This document shows positions 51,904 to 60,471 of a stretch of DNA of 64,000 nt, piece by piece. The stretch is from COMBO-56-21 sp038852315 (GTDB lineage Archaea > Thermoplasmatota > Thermoplasmata > UBA10834): contig JAWCKF010000007.1 of assembly GCA_038852315.1 (NCBI GenBank), positions 1-64,000 of the forward strand, given 5' to 3'. Every line of letters starts with the position of its first letter. The stretch's first letter is position 1. The translations under genes were made by a program, and so were the position numbers. The notes under the pieces were generated by a model, which saw nothing but the letters and a program-made list of their open reading frames with translations, was not told where the DNA came from and searched no databases.

Positions 51904-53418
51904 GTGACAGGACCAGTGATCAACGACACGCCGACGAAGACAAAGGAGAAGAGGATAACGATAGACCCCATCACCAGGCTGGAGGGCCACGGGAAGATAG
52001 AGATCTTCCTGAACGATGCGGGCGATGTGGAGAACGCCTACCTCCAGATACCGGAGCTGAGGGGGTTCGAGAGGTTCTGCATAGGCAGGCACGTGATGGA
52101 GCTGCCCGTGCTCACGAACAGACTCTGCGGCGTCTGTCCAGCGGCGCACCACATGGCAAGCACGAAGGCGCTCGACGCGGTGTTCGACGCCGAGCCCACG
52201 CCCACGGCGAAGAAGCTGCGGGAGCTGTTCTACATGGGCCAGTACACGCACAGCCACATAGCCCACTTCTACGCGCTCGCTGCTCCGGACTTCGTCCTTG
52301 GCCCGGCCGCTCCCGCTAACAAGAGGAACGTCCTCGGCGTCGTGGACGCCGTAGGCGTTTCAATAGGTGCGGAGGTCATAAAGCACAGGTCCTACGGGCA
52401 GAAGATCCAGGAGATCGTCGGCGGGAGGGCCACGCACCCCGTGTTCGGGTTGCCAGGGGGCGTCTCGAAGCAGATAAGCGAGGAGGAGCGGGCACAGATG
52501 GAGGCCATGGCGAAGAGCTGCGTCGAGTTCGGCAAGTTCACCATCAAGCTCTTCCACGACGTGGTGCTCGGCAACAAGGACTACATGAACATCGTGCTCA
52601 ACAAGGACGCGTACTACCTCGAGACCTACTACATGGGCATGGTCGACAAGAACAACAAGAGCAACTTCTACGACGGCGACGTGCGCGTGGTGGACCAGGC
52701 CGGCAAGGAGGTCGTGAGGTTCAAGCCGAGCGAATACCTGGACGTCATCGCCGAGCATGTGGAGCCATGGACCTACATGAAGATGCCCTACCTGAAGAAG
52801 GTTGGCTGGAAGGGGTTCGTGGACGGCGCCTCGAGCGGCATATACAGGGTCGGTCCGCTGGGCAGGATCAACGTCTGCACGGGCTACACCACGCCACTGG
52901 CGCAGAAGGAGTATGAGGTCTTCAAGAAGACGATGAAGGACCTGGGCGTCACGGGGCCCGCACACCACACCATGGCGTACCACTGGGCGCGCGTCATAGA
53001 GCTGCAGTACGCGGCCGAGCGCATGCTGGAGCTCGCGAGCGACAGGAGCATAACCAGCGACGACATCAGGGGGCCGTACAAGCAGCCGAAGGAGGGCGTG
53101 GGCATAGTCGAGGCCCCGAGGGGCACGCTGATACACCACTACGCCTCCGACAAGGACGGCCTGTGCACGAAGATAAACATGATCGTCGCGACGACGAACA
53201 ACTACGCCGCGATCAACACCAGCGTAAGGCAGGCCGCGAAGGCGCTGATAAAGGGCGGGCACGTCTCGCCAGGTCTCCTGAACAAGGTGGAGATGGCCTT
53301 CAGGTGCTACGACCCGTGCAACTCCTGCGGCACGCACTCCCTGAGCGGCGGGCCGGCGCTGGAGATAGTCGTGCGCAGGAAGGACGGGTCTGTGCTCACG
53401 ACCCAGAGAAACTTCTGA
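51904..53418 (+). CDS. mvhA: F420-non-reducing [NiFe]-hydrogenase large subunit MvhA
   Basis: 504 residues. The Ni-Fe ligands are present: RLCGVCPAAHH (N-terminal CxxC) and RCYDPCNSCGTHS (C-terminal CxxC). The DPITRLEGHGKIEIF start is the usual signature. After the final His a 25-residue tail remains (SLSGGPALEIVVRRKDG and on), which the maturation protease encoded next should remove. It oxidises H2 or reduces protons in the cytoplasm; with HdrA this is coupled to ferredoxin. GTG 51904 follows GGGGTGAGCACCA. Confidence 0.96.
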   Translation: MTGPVINDTPTKTKEKRITIDPITRLEGHGKIEIFLNDAGDVENAYLQIPELRGFERFCIGRHVMELPVLTNRLCGVCPAAHHMASTKALDAVFDAEPTPTAKKLRELFYMGQYTHSHIAHFYALAAPDFVLGPAAPANKRNVLGVVDAVGVSIGAEVIKHRSYGQKIQEIVGGRATHPVFGLPGGVSKQISEEERAQMEAMAKSCVEFGKFTIKLFHDVVLGNKDYMNIVLNKDAYYLETYYMGMVDKNNKSNFYDGDVRVVDQAGKEVVRFKPSEYLDVIAEHVEPWTYMKMPYLKKVGWKGFVDGASSGIYRVGPLGRINVCTGYTTPLAQKEYEVFKKTMKDLGVTGPAHHTMAYHWARVIELQYAAERMLELASDRSITSDDIRGPYKQPKEGVGIVEAPRGTLIHHYASDKDGLCTKINMIVATTNNYAAINTSVRQAAKALIKGGHVSPGLLNKVEMAFRCYDPCNSCGTHSLSGGPALEIVVRRKDGSVLTTQRNF

Positions 53419-53488
53419 AGGCGTGCCGGGGGCCAGGGCCCTTCGAGTGTCTTTCCAGTCACGCTTAACTTCCCAGAGTCAGTTATCC

Positions 53489-53965
53489 ATGACCGTGAAG
53501 GCGCTGGTGCTGGGCGTGGGCAACCCTATAAAGTCCGACGACGGCGTCGGTGTCCGCGTAGCCCGCTTGCTGAAAGAAAGGAGCATCCCGGGCGTCGATG
53601 TCGAGGAGCTCCCTGCCAGCGGACTCGAGCTCCTGGACTGCGTGCTCGGATACGACCTCGTGGTCGTGATCGATGCCATCCAGACCAAGGGCGGGCGTCC
53701 CGGGGACTTCTACGAGCTCGGAGAGGATGACTTCGAGAGGACTGTGCACGGGGCGTCCCCTCACGGGGTGAACATAGCCACCGCTTTGGCTCTTGGCAGG
53801 AGGATCGTGCCAGAGAGGATGCCCAAGAAGGTGGTGTTCGTCGCGGTGGAGGCTTCGGACCTCGTCAACGTGAGCGAGAAGCTCACGCCCGATGTCGAGG
53901 CCCAGGTGCCGAGAATAGTGGATTTCGTGGAGGACAAGGTCCGCGCCCTGCTCTCGAAAGGATGA
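53489..53965 (+). CDS. Hydrogenase maturation endopeptidase
   Basis: 158 residues of the HycI/HyaD/FrcD protease family: LVLGVGNPIKSDDGVGVRVA (first metal ligand Asp), LLDCVLGYDLVVVIDAIQTKG (second Asp) and VHGASPHGVNIATALALG (His ligand). It checks for nickel and clips the large-subunit C-terminal tail. It lies 70 nt after mvhA and most likely processes it. ATG 53489 is chosen because the family starts MxxLVLGVGN; the open frame upstream is not conserved. Confidence 0.93.
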   Translation: MTVKALVLGVGNPIKSDDGVGVRVARLLKERSIPGVDVEELPASGLELLDCVLGYDLVVVIDAIQTKGGRPGDFYELGEDDFERTVHGASPHGVNIATALALGRRIVPERMPKKVVFVAVEASDLVNVSEKLTPDVEAQVPRIVDFVEDKVRALLSKG

Positions 53966-53989
53966 GCGCGCTCTCGAAATCCAAGGGGT

Positions 53990-55039
53990 TCAGCATATCC
54001 TCGGGACCGGGTCTCCCACGGGTGGCTCGATAACTCGCTTGCCACCCGTGTGCGTGACCATCATCACGCCCTGTATGTCCCTCGTGGCCTCGCCTATGAT
54101 CCGTGCCCCCCGGCCCTCAGGAGTGGTCCTGAGCGCTGCCAGAACCGCCTCAGCCATCTCGGGAACGACCGCGAGCACGGCCTTCCCCTCGTTCCCTATC
54201 TCGAGAGGGTCGATGCCGAGCATCTCGCATGCCGAGAGCACGGGCCCGTCTATGGGAAGGTCCACTTCGCGTATCCTCATGCCGACCCTCGACTTGTCCG
54301 CCCACTCGTTGAGGAGGTTGGCCAGGCCGCCGCGCGTGGGGTCCTTCATGGCCACGATGCCACCCACCTTGAGGCACTCCGATATCATCCTGTTGAGCGG
54401 TGCCGCATCGCTCTTGATGGATGTCTCGAACCCGTAGCCCTCCCTGAAGGACAGCAGAGCGACGCCGTGGTTCCCGATGGGGCCCGAGACGATCATGACA
54501 TCACCGTCGGCCACAGCCGAGTCGTTCGGCCAGCTCCACCTGAATTCCCTAGAAGACCTCACGACCTCGATGTTGTGGTCAAGGTATGGGGAGCGCCTGC
54601 CTATCCCGCTCGTGTTGATGAACAGACCGTCGGCCGCCCCCTTCTCGACCACCTTCGTGTCGCCTGTCACGATTTCGACCCCGGCCTCCCTCGCCGTGTC
54701 GTTCATGCTCCTCAGTATCCTGCGGAGGTCGTCTGTTAGGAACCCCTCCTGGATTATCATGGCGCACGATAGCGCAACTGGTTCCGCACCCATCACGGAA
54801 AGGTCATTGACCGTGCCCGCGACCGCCAGTCTGCCGATGTCGCCGCCGGGGAAGAACAGAGGCTTGACCGTGTAGGAATCAGTGGTGAAGGCGAGGCCGT
54901 TTACTATCGCAGAATCGTCCAGAGACGCCAGGGGTATCTCGCCGAAGTCGTGGTCGAGCTCCTTCAGCACGAACTCGCGGATGAACTCCTGCATCCGCTC
55001 CCCGCCTGCGCCGTGAGCGCTTGTTATCCTTTCCGCCAT
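53990..55039 (-). CDS. hypE: Hydrogenase maturation protein HypE
   Basis: 349 residues, full length. ITSAHGAGGERMQEFIREF, FTTDSYTVKPLFFPGGDIGRL, GTVNDLSVMGAEP, MKDPTRGGLANLLNEWA and EGKAVLAVVP are HypE/PurM-like motifs. The protein ends in PVPRIC, with the C-terminal Cys that is carbamoylated by HypF and dehydrated to thiocyanate. ATG 55039 matches the family start. It is convergent with the hydrogenase operon and divergent from mobA, separated from the other hyp genes by the whole structural operon. Confidence 0.95.
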   Translation of the reverse strand: MAERITSAHGAGGERMQEFIREFVLKELDHDFGEIPLASLDDSAIVNGLAFTTDSYTVKPLFFPGGDIGRLAVAGTVNDLSVMGAEPVALSCAMIIQEGFLTDDLRRILRSMNDTAREAGVEIVTGDTKVVEKGAADGLFINTSGIGRRSPYLDHNIEVVRSSREFRWSWPNDSAVADGDVMIVSGPIGNHGVALLSFREGYGFETSIKSDAAPLNRMISECLKVGGIVAMKDPTRGGLANLLNEWADKSRVGMRIREVDLPIDGPVLSACEMLGIDPLEIGNEGKAVLAVVPEMAEAVLAALRTTPEGRGARIIGEATRDIQGVMMVTHTGGKRVIEPPVGDPVPRIC

Positions 55040-55153
55040 GTGCAGCCCCGGCCGCCCATTCGTAGCCAATGGCCGGTAATAACGCTTTTGGTGGCCAGGA
55101 ACGGGCGCCATGGTGGCGGAAGGGATAGATAGGGATCTGTGGTTCCCGAATTC

Positions 55154-55780
55154 ATGCTCTCAGGTATAGTCCTCTCGGGGGGCGCTAGCTCACGCATGGG
55201 CCGCGAGAAGGGACTGACGGAACTTGCGGGTAAACCCCTCGTAGGCATCGTAGCTGAAGTCCTGCTTCAGGTCGCGGATGAGGTGATAATCTCGGTCGCG
55301 AGAGGGATGACCAAGAAATACCTCCGGTTCGTGACCGCCAACGTGAGATTGGCAGAGGACAAGCACGAGGGGCTCGGCCCTATGGAGGGCCTGGTACGGT
55401 CGCTCACGATGTGCAAAGGAGAATACGCCGTGGTCGCGCCATGCGACGTGCCTTTCTTGCGCGTGGCAGTGTGCAGGACCGTTGCCGAGGCCGCCTCGGG
55501 CCACGACGGAGCGGTCCCGATAGTGCGCGGATTCGCGGAGCCGTTGCACGGAGCGTACCTGAGAAGAAGGGCGATCGAGGTCTTCGAAAGACATCTTGTG
55601 GAAGGCCGTCTCAAGCTCCAGGATGCATGTGCAGAGCTCGACTTGGTCGCGGTTCCGGAAGAGCGCATCAGGATGGCCGACCCGGTGCTTGACAGCTTCT
55701 GGAACCTGAACTCGGCCGAGGAACTCGGCAGGGCCGAGATAAGGTTTCGGAAGTCAGACTCTGGCACTATACCTTCTTGA
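55154..55780 (+). CDS. mobA: Molybdenum cofactor guanylyltransferase MobA
   Basis: About 208 residues. The nucleotide-binding motif is LSGIVLSGGASSRMGREKGL; VVAPCDVPFL gives the Mg-binding Asp; EPLHGAYLRRRAIEVFE and FWNLNSAEEL complete the family pattern. It attaches GMP to molybdopterin to make the bis-MGD cofactor. No molybdo-enzyme is in the window, so its client (a formate or formylmethanofuran dehydrogenase, for example) must be elsewhere. ATG 55154 is preferred to GTG 55139. Confidence 0.88.
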   Translation: MLSGIVLSGGASSRMGREKGLTELAGKPLVGIVAEVLLQVADEVIISVARGMTKKYLRFVTANVRLAEDKHEGLGPMEGLVRSLTMCKGEYAVVAPCDVPFLRVAVCRTVAEAASGHDGAVPIVRGFAEPLHGAYLRRRAIEVFERHLVEGRLKLQDACAELDLVAVPEERIRMADPVLDSFWNLNSAEELGRAEIRFRKSDSGTIPS

Positions 55781-56399
55781 TGATCTTTGCGAAGCGTTCC
55801 TTGGCCTCCTCGATGTCGAGCGGCTCCAGGAAGTGCTCAGGAGTGGTATGCCTGAGGTAGTGGGCTCCGATCGATGCGACTATGAATCCCCCGAAGCAGT
55901 CGAAGAGAAGGTCTCTCATCGTGTCGTCAAGGCCGTACTGCATCCTCGAACCTAACAGCTGGTCTGTGGCGAACTCCATTATCTCCCATAGCACACCGAA
56001 GGCCATGGTGAACATGACCAGGAAGAACACCAGGAACCGCGGCGGAAGGTATATCGAGTCGACGTACTTGTCGATCGTCACTACGGCGACAAAACCCAGC
56101 ATCGCGACGAGAGATGCAGAGAAGCCGTGAGTGATGTGGTCCCAGCCCGGAACGTCGTCGTAGAACCCGGAGAACCCTCCGACGACATGCAGGAACAGGG
56201 CGAGGACCACTAGGAAGTTCAGCTCCACTGGCAGGACGAGCTTCAGGTCTTTCCGTAGAATCGAGGGTACCTCGCTGACGAACAAAGATGCCACCGAGGC
56301 TGGGACCCAGGTGAGGTTTCCAGTCACGACGCCCGCGACTGCGACAGAGGCCATGCCTGCCTGCATCGCCCTGGACAGCAGTCTCAGCTTTTCTTCCAT
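55767..56399 (-). CDS. DUF2238-like integral membrane protein
   Basis: 210 residues, about six membrane helices. Conserved features: PGWDHITHGFSASLVAMLGF, FGVLWEIMEFATDQLLG and GLDDTMRDLLFDCFGGFIVA, a pattern of acidic and His residues within membranes as in DUF2238/YjdF-type proteins of unknown function. The start overlaps the preceding membrane gene by 16 nt, so the two are one operon. Confidence 0.7.
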   Translation of the reverse strand: MEEKLRLLSRAMQAGMASVAVAGVVTGNLTWVPASVASLFVSEVPSILRKDLKLVLPVELNFLVVLALFLHVVGGFSGFYDDVPGWDHITHGFSASLVAMLGFVAVVTIDKYVDSIYLPPRFLVFFLVMFTMAFGVLWEIMEFATDQLLGSRMQYGLDDTMRDLLFDCFGGFIVASIGAHYLRHTTPEHFLEPLDIEEAKERFAKIIKKV

Positions 56400-57064
56400 C
56401 CAGCCACCTCATATATGTGTATGAATCCGAGGGTCCTCTGCCTGCTCTCAGACATCGCTCGCAGGTAAAGGTCGTAAACGAACCCCATCACCAGGCCCCC
56501 TACGAGGCTCCAGGTCATGCTCTTCATAGCGTCAGTGTTGGTGCCGATGTGATTCGTGCCGTTCACGACATCGCCCACATACTCGCCCACGAACCAGAGC
56601 CCTGTGGCACCCAAAGTGAAGATTATCACGAAGAACACCGCGAAGGGCCTGTTCATCCTCAGATCGGTGTACATGTGCAACTCGACAGTCAGCAGGAACC
56701 CGAGAGTGGCGAGCGAGAATGCGAAAGCAACGGATGTGAAGTCGGACCACCAGGAGAGGCTCTCTGTCAGGGCCTTAGAGCCCTCGGAAATGTGCAGGAG
56801 AAGAGGGGCAGCCAGAAGCAAAGTCATCTCCCAGGGGAGGGCGTGGAAGGGATCCTTCAGAGACACGATTGGCAGGATGTACAGCGATATCGCGGTGATC
56901 CCGAAAACGATCCACAGCACATCGAATCTAACGGTAACGTACACCGTTGCGAAGAACAGTACCAAACTGGCTATCCAAGAGAGCTCTGCCTCGAGTATCT
57001 CTTCCGGCTTGCGCCCTCTCAAAGGACTCCTCCCTGAACTTGCAGTGCCTCCCAGACCGGTCAC
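56384..57064 (-). CDS. Integral membrane protein, distantly like its downstream neighbour
   Basis: About 226 residues with six or seven hydrophobic segments. SDFTSVAFAFSLATLGFLLT, FTLGATGLWFVGEYVGDVVN and NTDAMKSMTWSLVGGLVMGF occupy the same places as the WDHITH, WEIMEF and DDTMRDLLFD elements of the downstream gene, suggesting ancient duplication with loss of several polar residues. GTG 57064 is favoured as a leaderless start ~29 nt from a TATA-like CTTATAGG; TTG 57100 is the alternative and would overlap the kinase stop. Confidence 0.65.
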   Translation of the reverse strand: MTGLGGTASSGRSPLRGRKPEEILEAELSWIASLVLFFATVYVTVRFDVLWIVFGITAISLYILPIVSLKDPFHALPWEMTLLLAAPLLLHISEGSKALTESLSWWSDFTSVAFAFSLATLGFLLTVELHMYTDLRMNRPFAVFFVIIFTLGATGLWFVGEYVGDVVNGTNHIGTNTDAMKSMTWSLVGGLVMGFVYDLYLRAMSESRQRTLGFIHIYEVAGWKKS

Positions 57065-57089
57065 CAAGAAAGCCCCTAGCGAAGTGCTC

Positions 57090-60000
57090 CTATAAGCCAA
57101 TGCGCTGAGAGCGGGTCTTGCGGTCCCTGTTCATCCGGTACTTGTCCTTCGGCGCACGAATCTCGAATCTCGCTCCTTTGCCGGGGATCCCCTTTTCCTG
57201 GATTGTTATGCCCGTGATACCGAGTATGGCGCGCGCCAGGAACAGACCGTAGCCCTTGTGCCTTCCCCTGCCAGCCTCGAAGATCAGTTCCTTGTGCTCG
57301 TTCGCTACGCCGACGCCGTCGTCTTCGTACACGAGCGTGAGACCTTCAGGGGTCTCATTGTAAGAAACCCTGATGGAACTCACCTTCCCTCCATGTCTGA
57401 GGGAGTTGTCGATAAGGTTGTGGAAGACCTTGTCCAGCAGAGGGTCGCAGTACAGTTCCAGACCTGCTACATCCTGCTCGAAGGTGATGCCCGCCATGCC
57501 AAGGCCGGTCATGCCGCGGTTGAGCGAACCCTCGACATCGATCCACGAAGCCCCACGGACGCCCATCTCCTGATAGTCTGCCGTGAACTCGAGCTGCGAC
57601 CTTATTGTGTCGGCAGCATCCCTCATACGCTTGAGGTAGCCCTTCAGCGGCTCGGAATTGGCGCCCTGGGACGCGATATCAAGCCAGCCGTACAGCACGC
57701 TGAGCTGATTGAGCGCGTCGTGCCTCGTTATGCTCCCCATTAGCTGGAGTTTCTCATTGGCCTTCCTGAGAGCGTCCTCGTAGAGCCTGCTCTCGGAGAC
57801 GTCCCTGACATACTCGATCACGCCCATCACCTGGCCGCTGGCCGGATCCCTTTGCGGGAACGTGTACAACTCGAGCCATCCCACGACATCCCTGTTCGGC
57901 CCCACCTTGGGCACCACGCTCCGAGCGACTGCGCCCGTCTTGATCGTGGCGGAAGTCGGGCAGGTATCACAGGGTTCGTTCCGCCCGTGATACGCCTCGT
58001 AGCATCTCTTACCGACGAGGGGCATCGCATGAGAGTACCACTGCTCCATCGCCCGATTGACCCGCACGATCCTCATGTCCGTGTCCAGCACGCTGATGCC
58101 ATCCTGGATGCTGGAAAAGACCGACGAAAGGAACCTCTCGCTCTCGGCGACGGCCATCTCGGCCTTCTTCGCGGCCGTCACGTCGTGGAACACCCCTATG
58201 CTCTTCTTTGTGCCCGGTACCATGGACATGTTCGCCCTGACATCTAGGATCCGCCCGTCCTTCGCGATGAACCTGAATTCGTAGGAGCTCGGGGCCTTGC
58301 CAGGATCAGACCTCCTGAGCACGTGATAGCCTGCCATCCGCTGGACGTCCTCTGCGTGGACGAACTCGGGCCATCTATGTCCGATGATCTCCTCCTTCTT
58401 GTAGCCGGAGATCCTCTCGAACTCGGAGTTCACGAGCGATATGGTCATGTCGTCTTCTATTATAGCGGTCGCGGAGCCCGTGTTCTCGAAGAACGAACGG
58501 TATCTCTGCTCGCTCTCTTGCAGCTGCGCCTCGGCCCTCTTTTGGCTGACCAAAGCCATGAGCATCCTGGATATGGATAGCAGGAGATCGATGTCCTCAC
58601 CAGACCACCTGCGGTTCGTGTCGCACTGGTCCAGGCCCAGAAAGCCGAACAGCGTGCCATCTGCAGAACGGAGTGGAACCGCGACCGTCGACTTGGCTCC
58701 CTGGGCGAGCAGCCTCTCCCTCTCAAGGTCGCTCGGAATATCCTCCACCCGTTCGAAGGATATCGCCTCACCCTTGCTGAGCCTCTCCATCCAGTAAGGG
58801 AATTGAGATTCCGGCAAGCGCTGAAGATTGTCCTTGTTAGCACGGACACCAGTGGCAACCCATTCGTGGGTGTTGCTCCATGTGCCCGTGGCGCTATCGT
58901 AACTGAACACATAAGCCCTTGAAGCGTCGAATCCGCCACCTACGATCCCCGTGCTCAGTCCCAAGATCTCGTCGACGCTGTCAAGACGCATACCCATCGA
59001 GGATATCTCGTTGAGCAGGCTCTCGTACCTCAGCCTCAGCTTCATCTTCTCTTCGTACTGTTTTCTCTCCGATATGTCGAAGGCCAGGCCTATGATCCCG
59101 ACCACCTTCCCATCGGCATCCCTGACGGGGACCTTCCTGGTGGCAACCGTCACCTTCTCCCCGCCCCTGACCATCTGCTCCTCGCCCACATAGAGCTCCT
59201 TTCCCGTCGACAGGACCTTTTCATCGTCGCTCCTGTACTTCCTGGCTAGGTCCCTCGGGAAGAGGTCGAAATCTGTCTTGCCTGGGACTTGTTCCTTCGG
59301 GCATCCGACAGCCTCGCTGAAGGGCTGGTTGGCCATGACATACACGCCTTGGGCATCCTTGAAGAAGGCGTATCCTGGGAGGCTGTCCAACAGGGCGACG
59401 ACGCTCCTGAGGTTCTTCTGGAGTGCCTCGGACACGAGCCTGCGCTCAGTGACATCCCTCGACACACCGTTGAGCGCGACTACCTCTCCGGACGGATCCA
59501 GGTCAGGCGTCAGCTGCATCTCTGTCCAGATGACCTTTCCGTCCTTACGGATCCATCGGATCGCTATCGGCTTGCTTGTGTCGAAGGGCGGGCGCAGCAT
59601 GGCTTCCAGAAGGGCGCGGTCATCGGGATGCACGATCTTCAATCCGAGCTGGGGGTCGGCATAGTGCTCCTCAGGCGTGTAGCCCGTTATCTCGGTGGCT
59701 GACGGGCTGACATACTCGAAGCCAGGATTAGGCTTGAACCGATACCTGAAGACAAGATCTCTGGAGTTCTCAGCAAGGAGCCGGAAGAAGTCCTCTCTCT
59801 TCCCGGCAGCGTCATCTCCTCTGATCACATCAGGGACATCCGAGCCTATGCCCACGAAGCTGACAGGCTGTCCCCTCGCATCCAGCGGGGCGAATCGCCA
59901 GGACAGATCCAGCGGCCGACTATCTTTGCACCTCATCCGAAGCTTGATACGTCGCCTAGGCGGCTCAGCTTCTGTTCTCATCGCCTCCATCAGCCGCTTC

Positions 60001-60233
60001 ACATCAGGACCGTCCGGCTTCGACGGCGTCAGCATGTCGGATATGTTCTTTCCGAGCAGCTCAGATACTGTCCATCCACTCGCCTTTGCCATCGCGTCGT
60101 TGACGTGTCTGATCACTCCATCGGAGTCGAAAAGAACGACCGGATTCGGAATCGCCTCGAGGATGGCCTTGAAGAGACCATCTGAATCAGTGCTAGATTC
60201 CTCGCGCTGCTTCTTGCCGCTCGTGCCGGACAC
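57090..60233 (-). CDS. Multi-PAS/GAF sensor histidine kinase
   Basis: About 1047 residues and no membrane segment, so a cytosolic sensor. In order: three PAS domains (~20-395; e.g. AIPNPVVLFDSDGVIRHVND, GFEYVSPSATEITGYTPEEH, FFKDAQGVYVMANQPFSEAV), a GAF domain (~410-560), two PAS domains (~575-820), then the kinase core: H-box SITRHDALNQLSVLYGWLDI, N-box NLIDNSLRHGG, G1 EDDGVGVA and G2 RGRHKGYGLFLARAI. A CDTCPT motif in the last PAS may bind metal. A TATA-like TTTTATACC lies 7 nt before ATG 60266, too close for that start; GTG 60233, after GGAGGAGG, fits better. No response regulator is adjacent. Confidence 0.88.
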   Translation of the reverse strand: MSGTSGKKQREESSTDSDGLFKAILEAIPNPVVLFDSDGVIRHVNDAMAKASGWTVSELLGKNISDMLTPSKPDGPDVKRLMEAMRTEAEPPRRRIKLRMRCKDSRPLDLSWRFAPLDARGQPVSFVGIGSDVPDVIRGDDAAGKREDFFRLLAENSRDLVFRYRFKPNPGFEYVSPSATEITGYTPEEHYADPQLGLKIVHPDDRALLEAMLRPPFDTSKPIAIRWIRKDGKVIWTEMQLTPDLDPSGEVVALNGVSRDVTERRLVSEALQKNLRSVVALLDSLPGYAFFKDAQGVYVMANQPFSEAVGCPKEQVPGKTDFDLFPRDLARKYRSDDEKVLSTGKELYVGEEQMVRGGEKVTVATRKVPVRDADGKVVGIIGLAFDISERKQYEEKMKLRLRYESLLNEISSMGMRLDSVDEILGLSTGIVGGGFDASRAYVFSYDSATGTWSNTHEWVATGVRANKDNLQRLPESQFPYWMERLSKGEAISFERVEDIPSDLERERLLAQGAKSTVAVPLRSADGTLFGFLGLDQCDTNRRWSGEDIDLLLSISRMLMALVSQKRAEAQLQESEQRYRSFFENTGSATAIIEDDMTISLVNSEFERISGYKKEEIIGHRWPEFVHAEDVQRMAGYHVLRRSDPGKAPSSYEFRFIAKDGRILDVRANMSMVPGTKKSIGVFHDVTAAKKAEMAVAESERFLSSVFSSIQDGISVLDTDMRIVRVNRAMEQWYSHAMPLVGKRCYEAYHGRNEPCDTCPTSATIKTGAVARSVVPKVGPNRDVVGWLELYTFPQRDPASGQVMGVIEYVRDVSESRLYEDALRKANEKLQLMGSITRHDALNQLSVLYGWLDIASQGANSEPLKGYLKRMRDAADTIRSQLEFTADYQEMGVRGASWIDVEGSLNRGMTGLGMAGITFEQDVAGLELYCDPLLDKVFHNLIDNSLRHGGKVSSIRVSYNETPEGLTLVYEDDGVGVANEHKELIFEAGRGRHKGYGLFLARAILGITGITIQEKGIPGKGARFEIRAPKDKYRMNRDRKTRSQRIGL

Positions 60234-60302
60234 GGACCTCCTCCGAGTCGACTTGGCTATCGACATCCAGGGTATAAAAGCTGAACACGGCACGATTGTG
60301 AG

Positions 60303-60407
60303 CGCTGAGGGGGAGATTTGAACTCCCGAGGCGCAAAGCGCCACGAGCTACCTGGCTGAAGCCAGAAGACTCCAGGCTCGCGCCTTACCGGTCTGGGCCA
60401 CCTCAGC
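60303..60407 (-). tRNA. tRNA-Ser(GGA) with 20-nt intron
   Basis: On the minus strand GCTGAGG (60407-60401) pairs with CCTCAGC, discriminator G at 60303. The anticodon stem CGAGC/GCTCG encloses the loop C-T-GGA-G. A long variable arm (GGCGC-TTT-GCGCC) identifies a class II tRNA, and the T-arm is GGGAG-TTCAAAT-CTCCC. The intron (60350-60369) sits at 37/38; the central helix CTGG/CCAG with 3-nt bulges forms a good splice motif, with a weak inner helix. A TATA-like CTTAAATACG lies at 60440-60431. Confidence 0.92.
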
Positions 60408-60430
60408 CTGGACACCATCAGAAGTGAGAC

Positions 60431-60440
60431 CGTATTTAAG
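60431..60440 (-). promoter_or_regulatory. TATA box for tRNA-Ser
   Basis: CTTAAATACG on the minus strand ends 24 nt before the mature tRNA 5' end, the expected archaeal spacing. Confidence 0.5.
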
Positions 60441-60471
60441 AATATCCCAGAGGATGAGACCGTCCAGCGGG

